A DNA stretch of 64,000 bases from Candidatus Aramenus sp. CH1. Its GTDB lineage: Archaea; Thermoproteota; Thermoprotei_A; Sulfolobales; Sulfolobaceae. A program made the position numbers and the translations under genes. The notes beneath the pieces are model-generated. The model ran no database searches. It was given only the letters and a program-made list of their open reading frames with translations, and was not told the origin of the DNA. The stretch is taken from positions 124,001 through 188,000 of the forward strand of contig JALBWU010000002.1 in NCBI GenBank assembly GCA_022678445.1, in the 5' to 3' direction. Shown piece by piece: positions 21,202-30,547 of the stretch; the stretch's first letter is position 1, and each line of letters starts with the position of its first letter.

Positions 21202-21792
21202 ATGAAGCTGATCTCAACACTGGGGACCAGTCCAGGAGGTATTTTTGAGACCTACGTGAACTTGATGTTAGGGAACTACGATGCGGGAGGGGAAAATGCG
21301 GGCAGAGTGCAGATACAGGAGATATACGTCATCAGGACCAACGACCCTGACGTGGACTTCGCGTGGAAGTTGCTTAAGGCGATCTTCGTCTGTTGTAGGG
21401 CAGAGAAAAACGGCCAGGGGCAGGTGACGCTCGTCGACATACCCTTAAACGTCAACGACATAAACAGCAGGTCGGACTTTCAAACGTTCAACAACGCCGT
21501 TAAGAACAGGATAAACGTCGGCGACTACGTTGACGTGACGGGAGGTAGGAAGTCCATGAGCGTGGCCGCTGCCCTAGCTGCGTTAAGCCAAAGGGCTCAC
21601 GTGGTAAACACCATCATACCCCAAGAGGAATTAAACAGGATTCAAGGGCTTGTGAGGAAACTGAAGGAGAAAAAAGGAGAGATAGAGTCATTGGGCAATA
21701 AAGGACTAACTCAGAGCACAAAAAAGGAGTGCGAAAGCCTAGGTATATGCGAACTGGTCTCAAACAAAGCTAGGACTATTCTCCTTATTTAG
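21202..21792 (+). CDS. Stand-alone CARF-type protein, ring-nuclease-like
   Basis: A 196-residue protein with a Rossmann-like CARF fold pattern. The first strand and loop are [11 protein letters not shown] (residues 3-13) and the second diagnostic motif is DVTGGRKSM (111-119). The Thr-Ser-Pro-Gly loop and the Gly-Gly-Arg-Lys loop are the nucleotide-facing elements in CARF sensors of cyclic oligoadenylate and in Crn1-type ring nucleases, where a Ser and a Lys act. No effector domain follows; the C-terminal 60 residues are a charged helical region. No CRISPR array or other cas gene is in the window. Function as a cyclic-oligoadenylate off-switch is inference. It has a leaderless promoter and its 3' end overlaps the dehydratase by 8 bases. 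Confidence 0.7.
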   Translation: MKLISTLGTSPGGIFETYVNLMLGNYDAGGENAGRVQIQEIYVIRTNDPDVDFAWKLLKAIFVCCRAEKNGQGQVTLVDIPLNVNDINSRSDFQTFNNAVKNRINVGDYVDVTGGRKSMSVAAALAALSQRAHVVNTIIPQEELNRIQGLVRKLKEKKGEIESLGNKGLTQSTKKECESLGICELVSNKARTILLI

Positions 21793-23326
21793 ATTTCTGT
21801 TCCTGCCTTTTTGTAGGTACTTCCTTGACCAGCTTCTCCGTCTCCGAGGGCCTCCACGGCTCCGCGTTAGTGCCAAACTTGGCGTTGTTCTTCATCCCTG
21901 CTAGCCTCTTTGCCACTTCTTCAGCGTAGTTGAGGTCGTAGAGCCTCGAGAACATTATACGCTGTGCTGCAGGGCTCCCAGCGCCGTGTACGGACTCTAT
22001 CATGAATGCTACTCCTAAGCTCACGTTCTCGACCAACCTCACCATCCTTAGCCTATCCTCAGCTGTGAAGCCCTCTATTCCTTGTAAGTACTTAGCCAGC
22101 AACTCCTTTAGCTTGGGGTTCTTGAGGTCCCACTCGCTCGGTGCTGTACCCAAGATGCCTCCTGCGATGTCTATTGCCAGCTGGGTTATCTGGGACGGGA
22201 ACCTCGTCACTAGGTGCTTGGTCACGTTTGCCTGCATCGGGTTTACCCACCAGCAGTTGTGGCAGAGCTGTACCGCGTTCAGACTGGCTGCTATCCCAGC
22301 TGCGTACATGGTCTCGGTCAGGAATATCTCCTCGTTGAGCTTGTCCTGCACGTGGGAGGCCTTCTCTACGCCTATCTGTTTTGCCAAGTTGTACGTTGCA
22401 CCTATTATGACGTCTCCAAGTCCCGCCTTACACCCTCCGTAACCCTGCCTGTGGTAGGCTGCGAATACCTCTACCAGCTGGCTCGTGAACTCCCAGTCCC
22501 TCAGCAAGAACACCCTTTCCATTGGGACGAAAACGTCGTCGAAGATCACTAGTCCCTCGTGGTTGTAGTAGTAAGGCAGGCCGTCTATCTCCCCGTTCTC
22601 GAACCTCCTAGCGTCGTTCAACTGCCTGCCCACGATTATCTTTATCCCCTCAGTGTCCGTGGGTATGGCAAACGCCACTGCGTAGTCCTGGTCCTCTGGT
22701 CCCATTGCCCTAGTAGGAAGTACCACTATTTCCTCGCTCGCTGCAACTCCAGTGATGTTTGCTTTTGCTCCGGACACTATTATTCCGTCGCTCCTCACTT
22801 CCTTGACCCTCACGTAGGCGTCCCTGTTGGGTTGCTGACTAGGCTTCAACGTCCTTATTCCCTTCGCGTCTGTCATTGCCCCAGCCAACGCTAAGTCCTT
22901 CTTCTGTACCGTCTTCAAGTACTCCACGAACTTCTCCTTTGGCTCGGTCTTACCTTTCTGGGCCATTATGTTGGTCATGATCCAGAGCGTGTTCAGTGCG
23001 TCAAACCCCACACACCTCTGGAAGCACGCCCCAACCTTGTGGCTTATTTTCCTCAGTAGCTTTACCTTCGCCGCCAAGTCCTCCGGCGACCTATGGATGT
23101 GGTTAAACCTGTTTACCTCCTCGTTTATGAACGGGCTCCACGCCCTAGCCAACTCCTTGGTGTCCTCATCCCACGCAGCGTCGTACGTGGCCTTAAAGGC
23201 CATTACTGAGGGCTTTAAGAAGGGATTTGTGGTTACGTCCTTTACCTCCTGTCCCATTACGTAAATTTCAGCCTTATGCCTTACCTTGATAGCTTCCAGA
23301 TACTCCTCTGGTCTACGAACTGTCAT
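21785..23326 (-). CDS. abfD: 4-hydroxybutyryl-CoA dehydratase
   Basis: A 513-residue HpaB-superfamily flavoprotein. The [4Fe-4S] ligands of 4-hydroxybutyryl-CoA dehydratase are all in place: Cys101 and Cys105 in [11 protein letters not shown], and His292 and Cys299 in [12 protein letters not shown]. Aromatic-ring hydroxylases of the same superfamily lack this set. The enzyme dehydrates 4-hydroxybutyryl-CoA to crotonyl-CoA, a key step of the 3-hydroxypropionate/4-hydroxybutyrate carbon-fixation cycle of Sulfolobales. It is monocistronic; TTTAAAGTTTTTAAA-like promoter sequence lies just upstream of 23326. It is strong evidence for autotrophic potential, unless this copy is a paralogue. Confidence 0.93.
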   Translation of the reverse strand: MTVRRPEEYLEAIKVRHKAEIYVMGQEVKDVTTNPFLKPSVMAFKATYDAAWDEDTKELARAWSPFINEEVNRFNHIHRSPEDLAAKVKLLRKISHKVGACFQRCVGFDALNTLWIMTNIMAQKGKTEPKEKFVEYLKTVQKKDLALAGAMTDAKGIRTLKPSQQPNRDAYVRVKEVRSDGIIVSGAKANITGVAASEEIVVLPTRAMGPEDQDYAVAFAIPTDTEGIKIIVGRQLNDARRFENGEIDGLPYYYNHEGLVIFDDVFVPMERVFLLRDWEFTSQLVEVFAAYHRQGYGGCKAGLGDVIIGATYNLAKQIGVEKASHVQDKLNEEIFLTETMYAAGIAASLNAVQLCHNCWWVNPMQANVTKHLVTRFPSQITQLAIDIAGGILGTAPSEWDLKNPKLKELLAKYLQGIEGFTAEDRLRMVRLVENVSLGVAFMIESVHGAGSPAAQRIMFSRLYDLNYAEEVAKRLAGMKNNAKFGTNAEPWRPSETEKLVKEVPTKRQEQKSK

Positions 23327-23464
23327 GTAGACATCTCTGTATTTAAAGTTTTTAAACTTTTGTATAAGCTCTCTTTTTTCTGAAAAAAGTAGGACGAATT
23401 AGGAGTAAATAAGAAAAATATAAAATAATATTATTTTCAAATAATTTTGTTCTTCACGAATAAG

Positions 23465-23474
23465 GTTTATAAAT
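23465..23474 (+). promoter_or_regulatory. Leaderless TATA box of the gamma-glutamyl-type gene cluster
   Basis: GTTTATAAAT is centred about 25 bases before ATG 23495. No Shine-Dalgarno sequence precedes the ATG, so the mRNA is probably leaderless. It likely drives three closely packed genes to 26943. Confidence 0.6.
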
Positions 23475-23494
23475 TTTTCTGACAAAAATAGGCT

Positions 23495-24781
23495 ATGTCA
23501 GTGGAGAGGCGACTCAAAGAGAGCAACGTAAACGTACTGAGGTTCACTTGGGTGGGACTAGACGGCTACATTAGGTCAAAGGGGGCATACGTGTCGCACG
23601 TAGACGAGCTATTGAGGACTGGGATAGGGCTCACAAAGGCCATGTTCAGCTTCACTCCCATGGACACCCTGTCGCCTTACGGCTCCTTTGGCCCCCAAGA
23701 CGAGGACGTCTTCCTCGTCCCTGACTTGTCCACCTTGACAATTTTCCCGCCTTCAGCAATGGTAATAGTCGACGTGTACAGCCAGGGAAAGCCTTGGGAG
23801 CTTGACGCGAGGTCGAGGCTTAAGAGTAAGCTGGAGAAAGTACTGGAGGACTACGGGCTCGCCTTCATGTCGTCGTTTGAGGTGGAGTTCTACTTGGTAA
23901 AGGACAGAAAACCCATGGACGACGCCAAGTGCTTTGACTCGTCAGCCTTCTACCACAACCCAGTGATAGACGAGGTGGTCAAGACGCTCACGAACGTCGG
24001 GATCGACATTTTAAGGGTTATAAAAGAGTACGGGCCAGGACAGTACGAGCTGGACGTGGCCCACAAGGACGCGCTGAGGGCGGCCGACGAGTTCGTCATA
24101 ATCAAGGAGGTGGTCAAGCAGATCGCTACCAAGTACGGGGTGGAAGCGAACTTCATGCCAAAGCCCTTCAACAAGCTTGCGGGCTCCGGGCTCCACTTGA
24201 ATATTAGCGCGTGGAGGGAGGGGAAGAACGCCTTCTACGACCAGAGGGACCCCTATGGGCTGAGCGAACTGGCGTACAACTTCATCGGCGGTCTCATAGA
24301 GCACGCGAAGTCTTTGACGGCAATAGCGGCGCCAACGGTAAACTCGTACAAGAGGCTGGTCCCAGGCTCTTGGGCTCCAACTAAGATCGCGTATGGCTAC
24401 AACAACAAGTCAGCGATGGTCAGGATTCCCACGTCCTATCCATCAATGCAAGCCGTGGACAGAAGGGTGGAGTACAGGGTGCCTGACCCCTCTGTGAATC
24501 CCTACCTCCTCACGCTCGCAGTAATAGAGGCCGGCCTTGACGGAATAGAGAGGAGGATTAACCCGGGGAAGCCCTTGAACGAGAACGCCTACCTGAGGAA
24601 GGACGTGGAGAACATACCGAGGAACTTGAGGGAGGCGTTGAACTCCTTGGAGAAGGATTCCTACCTCATGGAGAGGCTCGGTAGCCTGGCCAGGGAGTTC
24701 ATAAACGTAAAGATGGCCGAAGTGGAGGAGTACGAGTCCCTGGTCACCGACTGGGAGTACGAAGTGTACAGGAAGATCTGA
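23495..24781 (+). CDS. Glutamine synthetase-like ligase (gamma-glutamyl-amine synthetase type)
   Basis: A 428-residue glutamine-synthetase-fold enzyme. Metal and substrate residues are visible as FEVEFYL near residue 130, GPGQYELDVAHKDAL near 180, GSGLHLNIS near 230, NSYKRLVPGSWAP near 284 and EYRVPDPSVNPYL near 327. It lacks the adenylylation tyrosine region of bacterial GlnA and is shorter than true GS. The next genes are an amidohydrolase one base away and an M20 hydrolase, so it more likely joins glutamate to an amine than makes glutamine (compare PuuA or the FluG C-domain). Substrate unknown. Confidence 0.85.
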   Translation: MSVERRLKESNVNVLRFTWVGLDGYIRSKGAYVSHVDELLRTGIGLTKAMFSFTPMDTLSPYGSFGPQDEDVFLVPDLSTLTIFPPSAMVIVDVYSQGKPWELDARSRLKSKLEKVLEDYGLAFMSSFEVEFYLVKDRKPMDDAKCFDSSAFYHNPVIDEVVKTLTNVGIDILRVIKEYGPGQYELDVAHKDALRAADEFVIIKEVVKQIATKYGVEANFMPKPFNKLAGSGLHLNISAWREGKNAFYDQRDPYGLSELAYNFIGGLIEHAKSLTAIAAPTVNSYKRLVPGSWAPTKIAYGYNNKSAMVRIPTSYPSMQAVDRRVEYRVPDPSVNPYLLTLAVIEAGLDGIERRINPGKPLNENAYLRKDVENIPRNLREALNSLEKDSYLMERLGSLAREFINVKMAEVEEYESLVTDWEYEVYRKI

Positions 24782-24782
24782 G

Positions 24783-25835
24783 ATGATAGACTCCCACTGC
24801 CATTGGTTCTTCCCTAGGGTGATGGATGAGAAGGAATTCATCATGGCCTCCGCGGAGTCGTGGAGGGAAGGGGAGGTAAACGCCGACGTCGTGGAGATGA
24901 ACAGGTGGAGGCCATTTTACCTCCTTTTGAGGAGGGAGATGCGGAAGTTCCTGGGGGAGGACTTCATCTCCGAGAGGAACAAGCTCATCAGGGACGACCC
25001 CGTGACCTACTTGAAGAGGTTACTGGACGACGCCAAGGTGACGGGACTTGTGATAGACGAGGGCTTTGGGGAGAAGAGGGGAGAAATCCCGGTGAGGTAT
25101 AAGCTACTGTTCAGGATCGAGAAAGTGGTGAACGAGCTGTTCTCCATGCCCTTTGACAAGGCAATAGAGCGCTTTGAGGAGACCCTCAGGAGGAAGGTGA
25201 GGGAAGAGGGCTACGTCGGCTTCAAGAGCATCATAGCATACAGGACGGGGCTGAAGGTGACGTGCGACGAGGGGAAGGCAATGGAGGACTTCCTGTCGAG
25301 GGAGGAGGATTGGTTCGGGAGGAAGGCCAAGGGCTTTAGGGACTACCTCTTCTGTAAGACCATGGAAATAGCCAAGGAGGAAGGGGTACCCTTCCAAGTG
25401 CACACGGGGGCCGGGGACAGGGACATTAAGCTCGAGCTAGCTAGGCCCTCGTACCTAACGGACCTGGTGAGGAGATACGAGGGGAGGATTGTGTTTGTCC
25501 ACTCCGGCTACCCCTACCATAGGGAGACGAGTTGGATGAGCTATCTCTTCCCCTCGGTCTACCTAGACCTCTCCCAAGTTACCCCCTTTGCCCCCCTCGG
25601 GGGGTTAAACGCTCTGGAGGAAGTCCTCGAGGTCGCCCCATTCAACAAGGTGATGTACGGAAGCGACGCCTTTGACCTCCCCGAGATAGCGTGGTTAGCT
25701 GGGAAGGTCTTTCCCAAGTACCTTAACAAGGTTTTGGACAAGATGGAGGAGCTGGAAATAGTGGACGGCGAGGAAAGGAAGGAGGTAGAGGAAATGATAT
25801 TAACCAAGACCGCCGAGAGGTTATACAAGTTCTGA
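24783..25835 (+). CDS. Amidohydrolase family 2 (TIM-barrel), FluG N-domain-like
   Basis: A 350-residue metal-dependent amidohydrolase. The metal ligands appear as HCHWF at residues 5-9 (His-x-His), QVHTGAGD near 205, FVHSGYPYH near 239 and YGSDAFDLPE near 296. Fungal and bacterial FluG proteins fuse exactly such a domain to a glutamine-synthetase domain; here the two are separate genes one base apart, probably translationally coupled. It may hydrolyse or decarboxylate an amide or aromatic carboxylate linked to the ligase product. It is followed, one base later, by the M20 hydrolase. Confidence 0.82.
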   Translation: MIDSHCHWFFPRVMDEKEFIMASAESWREGEVNADVVEMNRWRPFYLLLRREMRKFLGEDFISERNKLIRDDPVTYLKRLLDDAKVTGLVIDEGFGEKRGEIPVRYKLLFRIEKVVNELFSMPFDKAIERFEETLRRKVREEGYVGFKSIIAYRTGLKVTCDEGKAMEDFLSREEDWFGRKAKGFRDYLFCKTMEIAKEEGVPFQVHTGAGDRDIKLELARPSYLTDLVRRYEGRIVFVHSGYPYHRETSWMSYLFPSVYLDLSQVTPFAPLGGLNALEEVLEVAPFNKVMYGSDAFDLPEIAWLAGKVFPKYLNKVLDKMEELEIVDGEERKEVEEMILTKTAERLYKF

Positions 25836-25836
25836 C

Positions 25837-26943
25837 ATGGAACTCGAAAGGCTAGTATCGGAGCTCGTAAAGTTTAGGACTTACTCAAGTCAAGAGTTGA
25901 GGGAGTGCGCCTCGTTCATAGCCGAGTACTTCAAGGACCACGGCTACAGCCCAAGGATAAAGGAATACGAGCCAGGGTATCCAGTGGTCATAGTGGACAA
26001 CGGGAAGGGAGGTAGGCAAGTCCTACTCAACGGCCACTTTGACGTCGTCCCTCCCGGGGACTTAAATAGGTGGAGCGTTGACCCCTTCTCCGGAGTCGTG
26101 AAGGGAGGGAAGGTGTTCGGCAGGGGCTCTGCGGACATGAAGGGAGGGCTTGCCGTGCTGATGGAGGTATTCGCTGAGGTAGCAGAAAAGGTCGACTACA
26201 GTCTGGTCTTCACGGCAGTACCAGACGAGGAGACCGGGGGACAGAGGGGGGCTAGGCACCTCTCAGAGGAGTTCAGCCCTACCTTTGTGATTGTAGGCGA
26301 GCCGACCCAAGGGATGGTGAACGTCGGGGAGAAGGGGCTGTTCCAAGTAAAGGTAATAGAGAGGGGAAAGAGCGCCCACGGTAGCACCCCTTCTCTGGGG
26401 GAGAACGCCATAATGAAGCTGGTGAAGGATCTGGAGGCACTCGAGGGGGTAACCAAGATCGTCACCGAGTTGCAAGAGGTGTTGGAAGCGTCAAAGGCTT
26501 TGGCCAAGGTGGATCCATTAATAGCAAAGGAGTTGCTCCACGTCTCGTTTAGCCCTGGGGTAATTAAGGGCGGAGCCAAGGTAAACGTGGTCCCAGACTA
26601 CGCTGAGGCAGAGGTGGACGTGAGGGTGCCACCAGGAGTCCCACTAAAGCGGGTAGAGGAGTACGTGAGGGGCTCAGTGAGGGGGGAGGTACAAGTAATC
26701 GACTCCTCAGAGCCTACCATAAGTAGGGGAGAGCTCGTCGAGAAGTTCAAGAGGGCAGTGGGCGGGGAGGCCTACATCTCGACCTACGCTACTGACGGTA
26801 GGTACTTTAGGTTCAAGGGAGTTCCCACGGTCGTTTACGGCCCGGGGGAGCTTAAAGTTTTGCACTCCTACGACGAGTACGTCAGCGTGGAGGAGCTAAG
26901 GCTTACCGAGAAGAGGGTAAAGGAGTTCCTACTGGGCTTCTGA
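25837..26943 (+). CDS. M20 family amidohydrolase/peptidase (ArgE/DapE-like)
   Basis: A 368-residue di-zinc hydrolase. Ligands and catalytic residues are seen in GHFDVVPPG near residue 67, GRGSADMKGG near 93, PDEETGGQRGA near 129, VGEPTQ near 153 and the C-terminal LHSYDEYV. It has the catalytic and lid domains of the ArgE/DapE/carboxypeptidase G2 group. In this operon it would release an amino acid from an N-acyl or gamma-glutamyl intermediate made or consumed by the two upstream enzymes. Its 3' end overlaps the convergent permease gene by 15 bases. Confidence 0.88.
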   Translation: MELERLVSELVKFRTYSSQELRECASFIAEYFKDHGYSPRIKEYEPGYPVVIVDNGKGGRQVLLNGHFDVVPPGDLNRWSVDPFSGVVKGGKVFGRGSADMKGGLAVLMEVFAEVAEKVDYSLVFTAVPDEETGGQRGARHLSEEFSPTFVIVGEPTQGMVNVGEKGLFQVKVIERGKSAHGSTPSLGENAIMKLVKDLEALEGVTKIVTELQEVLEASKALAKVDPLIAKELLHVSFSPGVIKGGAKVNVVPDYAEAEVDVRVPPGVPLKRVEEYVRGSVRGEVQVIDSSEPTISRGELVEKFKRAVGGEAYISTYATDGRYFRFKGVPTVVYGPGELKVLHSYDEYVSVEELRLTEKRVKEFLLGF

Positions 26944-28239
26944 GCCTCTTTTTTCCTCCTCTGGCCCGCTCCTCACCACGTCCAGGGCCTCGGCGTAGAA
27001 GAAGCCCAGTATTATCCAACCGAACATCATATTCTCTATGTAGGGGCTCACGCCACTTACTAAGGATCCCACGAAGACTGCAAGGGATATCAAAGTGGCT
27101 ATTGCTCCCACAGTTACCTCTATAACGTGTTTGACCAGCCTCTTTGACGCTAGCCTTATCAAGGAAAGGTCTGCAGATGAATGGATGAAGATGTTTGAGA
27201 GTCCAGCTAGGGCTCCAAGTGTTACGAACGTGTCGTATATTCCAAAGTACTTGGTCATGAGGGTAAGCACCGAGATAAAAATGACTGAGACAAACAGCTC
27301 TGCCATAAGGGGCTTTCCCTTAACCTCCTTTGCGAGAACCCTAGGGAAGATCCCGTCCTCTGCCATTGCCTTTATCGTCCTGGAGTTGGCCAAGATATAG
27401 CTCACTCCTCCAAGGGTTCCGTCGTTGAGGGAGATGAACGCCATTACTACTAGGCCCCCTAGGCCAAAGCTACCTAATAGGAACTCCACGAGGTTCCCCG
27501 TGAAGTCAATGGCGCCCAACGAGAAGAAGAAGAGAGTTGCTAGCCCTCCTCCGACTAGGAGAACTAGGATCGACGCCTTCCCTATGTCGCTGCTTTTAGC
27601 TTCCCCTCCTAGAGGGGCAATCGAACCGTAGCCCGTGGGTATCCCAAGCCCAAAGAGCACTGCCTCGGGCAAGTTGGGCGAGAACTTGACAGGGTCGTAG
27701 AAGTGCCAGTGAGAAACGAAGAGGAAGTACACCGAGAGTAGTCCCAACGCAGCCATCTCCACTATTGACATTACCATGGCGTACTTGGACGACACTTTTA
27801 CTCCAGCGATGACAATAGCAGAGGCAAGGGCGGATATGACTAGGGCAAGTAAAGCTTGGTTAAAACCCGTAATGGCGTAAAGCACGTATGCCCCTCCAGA
27901 GAGCAAGGTACCTCCGTAGGAAAGGGCGTAAAGAAGGTATATCCACCCGGTCTCTAGTCCCATCCTAGAGGTGAGGCCGTAGTAGGCGTAGACGTAGTAC
28001 CCTCCTCCTCGCCTAAATCTATTGGCGAGGAAGTAAACGACAAGGCCGTTAAATAGGACGACGAAGGTAGCTATTAGCATGGCAAAGGCACCCGCAGTGT
28101 GGACCTCCGATATCATCACAGTGCCGAAAGTTAGCAGAGATATGATTGGGGCTTGGCCTCCAAACGATATGAAGAAGAGGTCGAGGAGGCCAAGCCCCTT
28201 TTCGGTCTTCTTGTTGCTCACCGCTTTTTTGGCTTCCAC
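26929..28239 (-). CDS. APC superfamily amino acid/amine permease
   Basis: A 436-residue transporter with about 12 helices. The first helix has the unwound substrate-binding signature FISFGGQAP after GLGLLDLF, as in APC permeases. Several conserved GG pairs follow. It is convergent with the M20 gene and probably supplies the amine or amino acid for the ligase-amidohydrolase-M20 module. Substrate cannot be read from the sequence. Confidence 0.85.
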   Translation of the reverse strand: MEAKKAVSNKKTEKGLGLLDLFFISFGGQAPIISLLTFGTVMISEVHTAGAFAMLIATFVVLFNGLVVYFLANRFRRGGGYYVYAYYGLTSRMGLETGWIYLLYALSYGGTLLSGGAYVLYAITGFNQALLALVISALASAIVIAGVKVSSKYAMVMSIVEMAALGLLSVYFLFVSHWHFYDPVKFSPNLPEAVLFGLGIPTGYGSIAPLGGEAKSSDIGKASILVLLVGGGLATLFFFSLGAIDFTGNLVEFLLGSFGLGGLVVMAFISLNDGTLGGVSYILANSRTIKAMAEDGIFPRVLAKEVKGKPLMAELFVSVIFISVLTLMTKYFGIYDTFVTLGALAGLSNIFIHSSADLSLIRLASKRLVKHVIEVTVGAIATLISLAVFVGSLVSGVSPYIENMMFGWIILGFFYAEALDVVRSGPEEEKRGSEAQ

Positions 28240-28607
28240 AGTCTAATTCTACGTATAAGGGAAATAAGCGTTTGCAAAAAACGAAAAATGCCTTAGACTA
28301 CAAAATGTCATAAGAAGAGAAGCGACCAGAGCGAGATTTATACTAGGAGACGATATGCAGTTCTCGTTCCCTTTGCAAAAAACGAGCTCGGAAAAGTCCC
28401 CGTCTGCTGGGATTGAATACGCGTAATGTGGTGGAAGGGAGTCTTTTCGAGGAGGGACGAGAAAATTGGTAAAAGCCCACGTTTAGGCCTCCGAGTAGAA
28501 AGTCACGCATCGTTTATGTGTTGACCATGCATCTAGTACGGGAAGACGTCTTAAAGGGTTAAAAATACTTATCCTTATCAGTTAAAAAATAAATACTAAA
28601 TTCAGGA
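28240..28607. other. Gene-free interval before truncated TnpB copy
   Basis: This 368-base stretch has no convincing ORF on either strand. It holds the start-side flank of the permease gene and, near 28556-28595, an AT-rich run (GGGTTAAAAATACTTATC) that looks like a TATA region but has no gene to serve, because the following tnpB is truncated. It may be decayed flanking DNA of the mobile element. Confidence 0.4.
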
Positions 28608-29193
28608 GAGGATCGCGAACTCGACAAGTTGAAGAGCGAGGCTGAGAAGGTTGATGAATTAAACGCTAAGGATGAGGTGTTGAGGGAAAGGAAAAGATTA
28701 TTCACTAAGCTTTACCAGGCTTCTTCACTACTACAGAACTTTAGCATCTCACCTCACCAAGACTTTGTGGTCTCTTGGCGTCTCCACAGTTTACTTGGGC
28801 TATCCTTACTTCATTCCTAGGATAAGTGTAACAAGTTTACTTCAAATTTGGTCTTTTCGCAAGTTGGCGCGTTAGCGAACAAGTTTTACGAGCACGGCGT
28901 AAAGACGTACCTAGTTGTTGAGTACAATACCTCGCGTTTCTGCGCTTACCATAACGTTAAGGTTGGCAGAAATCCCAGGAGTGTCGTTAACTGTCATTTT
29001 GGTCGTAATTGTCCTTTTGGTCGTAAACTTCACAGCGACGTCAACAGTGCGGTAAACATTGTGAAACTTGGAGTGAAGAAGATTGTCAACGCTTTGGCTC
29101 TTTCCTTTCTCTTCACATCACGGGGTATCTCCTTTAAGGGGGAGTAACGCCTTAGACCTAGGCAGAACCCTCGCAGGGAGGGGAGTAGGTCAG
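28608..29193 (+). mobile_element. tnpB: 5'-truncated TnpB element remnant (second copy)
   Basis: Homology to the element at 13124-14540 begins abruptly at about 28608 (GATCGCGAACTCGACAAGTT), corresponding to the middle of tnpB, and continues to the same right end, closing in GTAGGTCAG at 29193. The pseudogene is broken at about 28820. It retains RuvC-II (VEYNTS), the zinc-finger cysteines (CAYH ... CHFG, with a duplicated CPFG insertion) and RuvC-III Asp in LHSDVNSAVNI. The RuvC-I part is gone, so it is inactive. The right end hairpin (CCTCGC-AGGGAGGGG) is decayed. Confidence 0.8.
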
Positions 29194-29230
29194 AGTTGAC
29201 CTTTTTTCCTTCCCCTCATACTTTTCGTTT

Positions 29231-29656
29231 ATGGACGTTCACAAAATTTTACAACACGAAGAACCCTTCTTCAAGTTCTTGGGCCTAAAGGTCCTAGAAG
29301 TGAGGGAGGGCTTCGCGAAGTTGGAGCTGGAGTACAAGGACGAGCTGACCAGGAGAGGGAGGGTGCTCCACGGCGGAGTCATAATGTCGTCCATTGACTA
29401 CGCTGGGGGGATCGCTACAATGACGGTCAACAACGGAGTGGATCAAGTCACGCAGGAGCTCAAGGTGAACTTCTTGGAGCCTATGTACAAGGGGCCCTTT
29501 ACGGTTGAGGCTAACGTAGTGAGGAGGGGCAGGACTGCGGTGGTGGTCGAGATAAGGTTCATGGACTCCGAAGGAAGGCTGGGGGCAATCGCGTTGGGCA
29601 CGTGGTACATCTTGAGGGAAAAGAGAGTCACGGGGAATAGGGAAGGAGAAGCGTAA
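29231..29656 (+). CDS. PaaI/YdiI-type hotdog thioesterase
   Basis: A 141-residue hotdog-fold protein. The family signature [16 protein letters not shown] (residues 48-63) provides the active-site helix, with the Asp/Asn-Gly pattern of acyl-CoA thioesterases, and a later [11 protein letters not shown] strand matches PaaI proteins. It probably hydrolyses aromatic or short-chain acyl-CoA esters. It begins with ATG 29231 straight after the TnpB remnant and stands alone. Confidence 0.85.
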   Translation: MDVHKILQHEEPFFKFLGLKVLEVREGFAKLELEYKDELTRRGRVLHGGVIMSSIDYAGGIATMTVNNGVDQVTQELKVNFLEPMYKGPFTVEANVVRRGRTAVVVEIRFMDSEGRLGAIALGTWYILREKRVTGNREGEA

Positions 29657-29693
29657 AAAGCTTTGACAAAAAAGATTAAGCCTTGAGCGCCCC

Positions 29694-30500
29694 TTAGAAC
29701 AGGAAGATGTATATTAGCCTCGTAAACGCGTGGGCAAGGAGGAACATAGCTTCGTAGCCTGAGTCGCCTAGGCTTACGTTAGTGGAGACCAGGGTCATGG
29801 ACAGAGTTGAAGTGCTCACTACGGTGTGCGTCTTGGTCGTCCCCATGAAGCTGTACGTAGTGGTAGTGGTCTTAGTGGAGTTGCTCGTCAAAGAGTACAG
29901 GATTCCGGTGATGAAAGTCTTGGCTAGGGTTTCCTGATGCCCCTCACTGTCTACTACCAGGCTAGCTCCTAGGAACGACGCGTTAAGTTTTGACGTGTAG
30001 GTCTTGGTCAGTTCGTACTCGTGACCTAAATACGTGTTGTCATTGAAGGATATCATTACTAGGCCCACGGGTCTGTAGTTAACGTGATAGGTTACATTCA
30101 AGAAGCTGGACGTGAAGTTATCGGTGAATGCTTTAGTGAAGTTAAGGAGTTGGGTCAAGTTGAACTTCTCTATTGAGCTGACGAGGCTCTCGTTGCTGTA
30201 GTACGTAAACGTGTAGTTGACGCTGTGGAAAGCCGAGTAGCTGAACATCCCGGACACGTTTACCTCCTTTGTGCCCACTACCTTTATCTCGTTTAGGTAC
30301 TTACCGGAGGACGCCAGCGTTGAGTTTATCAACAAGGTCCCGACCAAGCTAGTGGTGGAGTTGTAGTCTTTGGAGTGGGTTTGCGACACGTAGACTACCT
30401 TGTACTCTAAGTAGGAGTATGCACTCCCCGTCTGGGAGAACGCTAACGGAGCCAGCAACAGAGGTACTATGAATAGCAAGACTAGGAGTGACTTGCTCAT
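29694..30500 (-). CDS. Secreted/anchored protein of unknown function
   Basis: A 268-residue protein with an N-terminal signal peptide (LLVLLFIVPLLLAPLAFS, cleavage likely after SQTGSA), a beta-rich middle with at least ten Asn-X-Ser/Thr sequons, and a mildly hydrophobic C-terminus (FLLAHAFTRLIYIFLF) that may anchor it. No family recognised. It is probably glycosylated and external. The gene is convergent with the thioesterase. Confidence 0.65.
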   Translation of the reverse strand: MSKSLLVLLFIVPLLLAPLAFSQTGSAYSYLEYKVVYVSQTHSKDYNSTTSLVGTLLINSTLASSGKYLNEIKVVGTKEVNVSGMFSYSAFHSVNYTFTYYSNESLVSSIEKFNLTQLLNFTKAFTDNFTSSFLNVTYHVNYRPVGLVMISFNDNTYLGHEYELTKTYTSKLNASFLGASLVVDSEGHQETLAKTFITGILYSLTSNSTKTTTTTYSFMGTTKTHTVVSTSTLSMTLVSTNVSLGDSGYEAMFLLAHAFTRLIYIFLF

Positions 30501-30547
30501 ATCTCTATGTTAAGGGGCACAGGTTATAAACGTTTGCCAAAGACCTC

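Noticed and set aside
21785-23326. 4-hydroxyphenylacetate 3-monooxygenase
   Set aside because: The presence of all four [4Fe-4S] ligands identifies 4-hydroxybutyryl-CoA dehydratase instead.
28240-28607. CRISPR-like repeat end GGGATTGAATAC near 28420
   Set aside because: It occurs once only, without spacers or a second copy.
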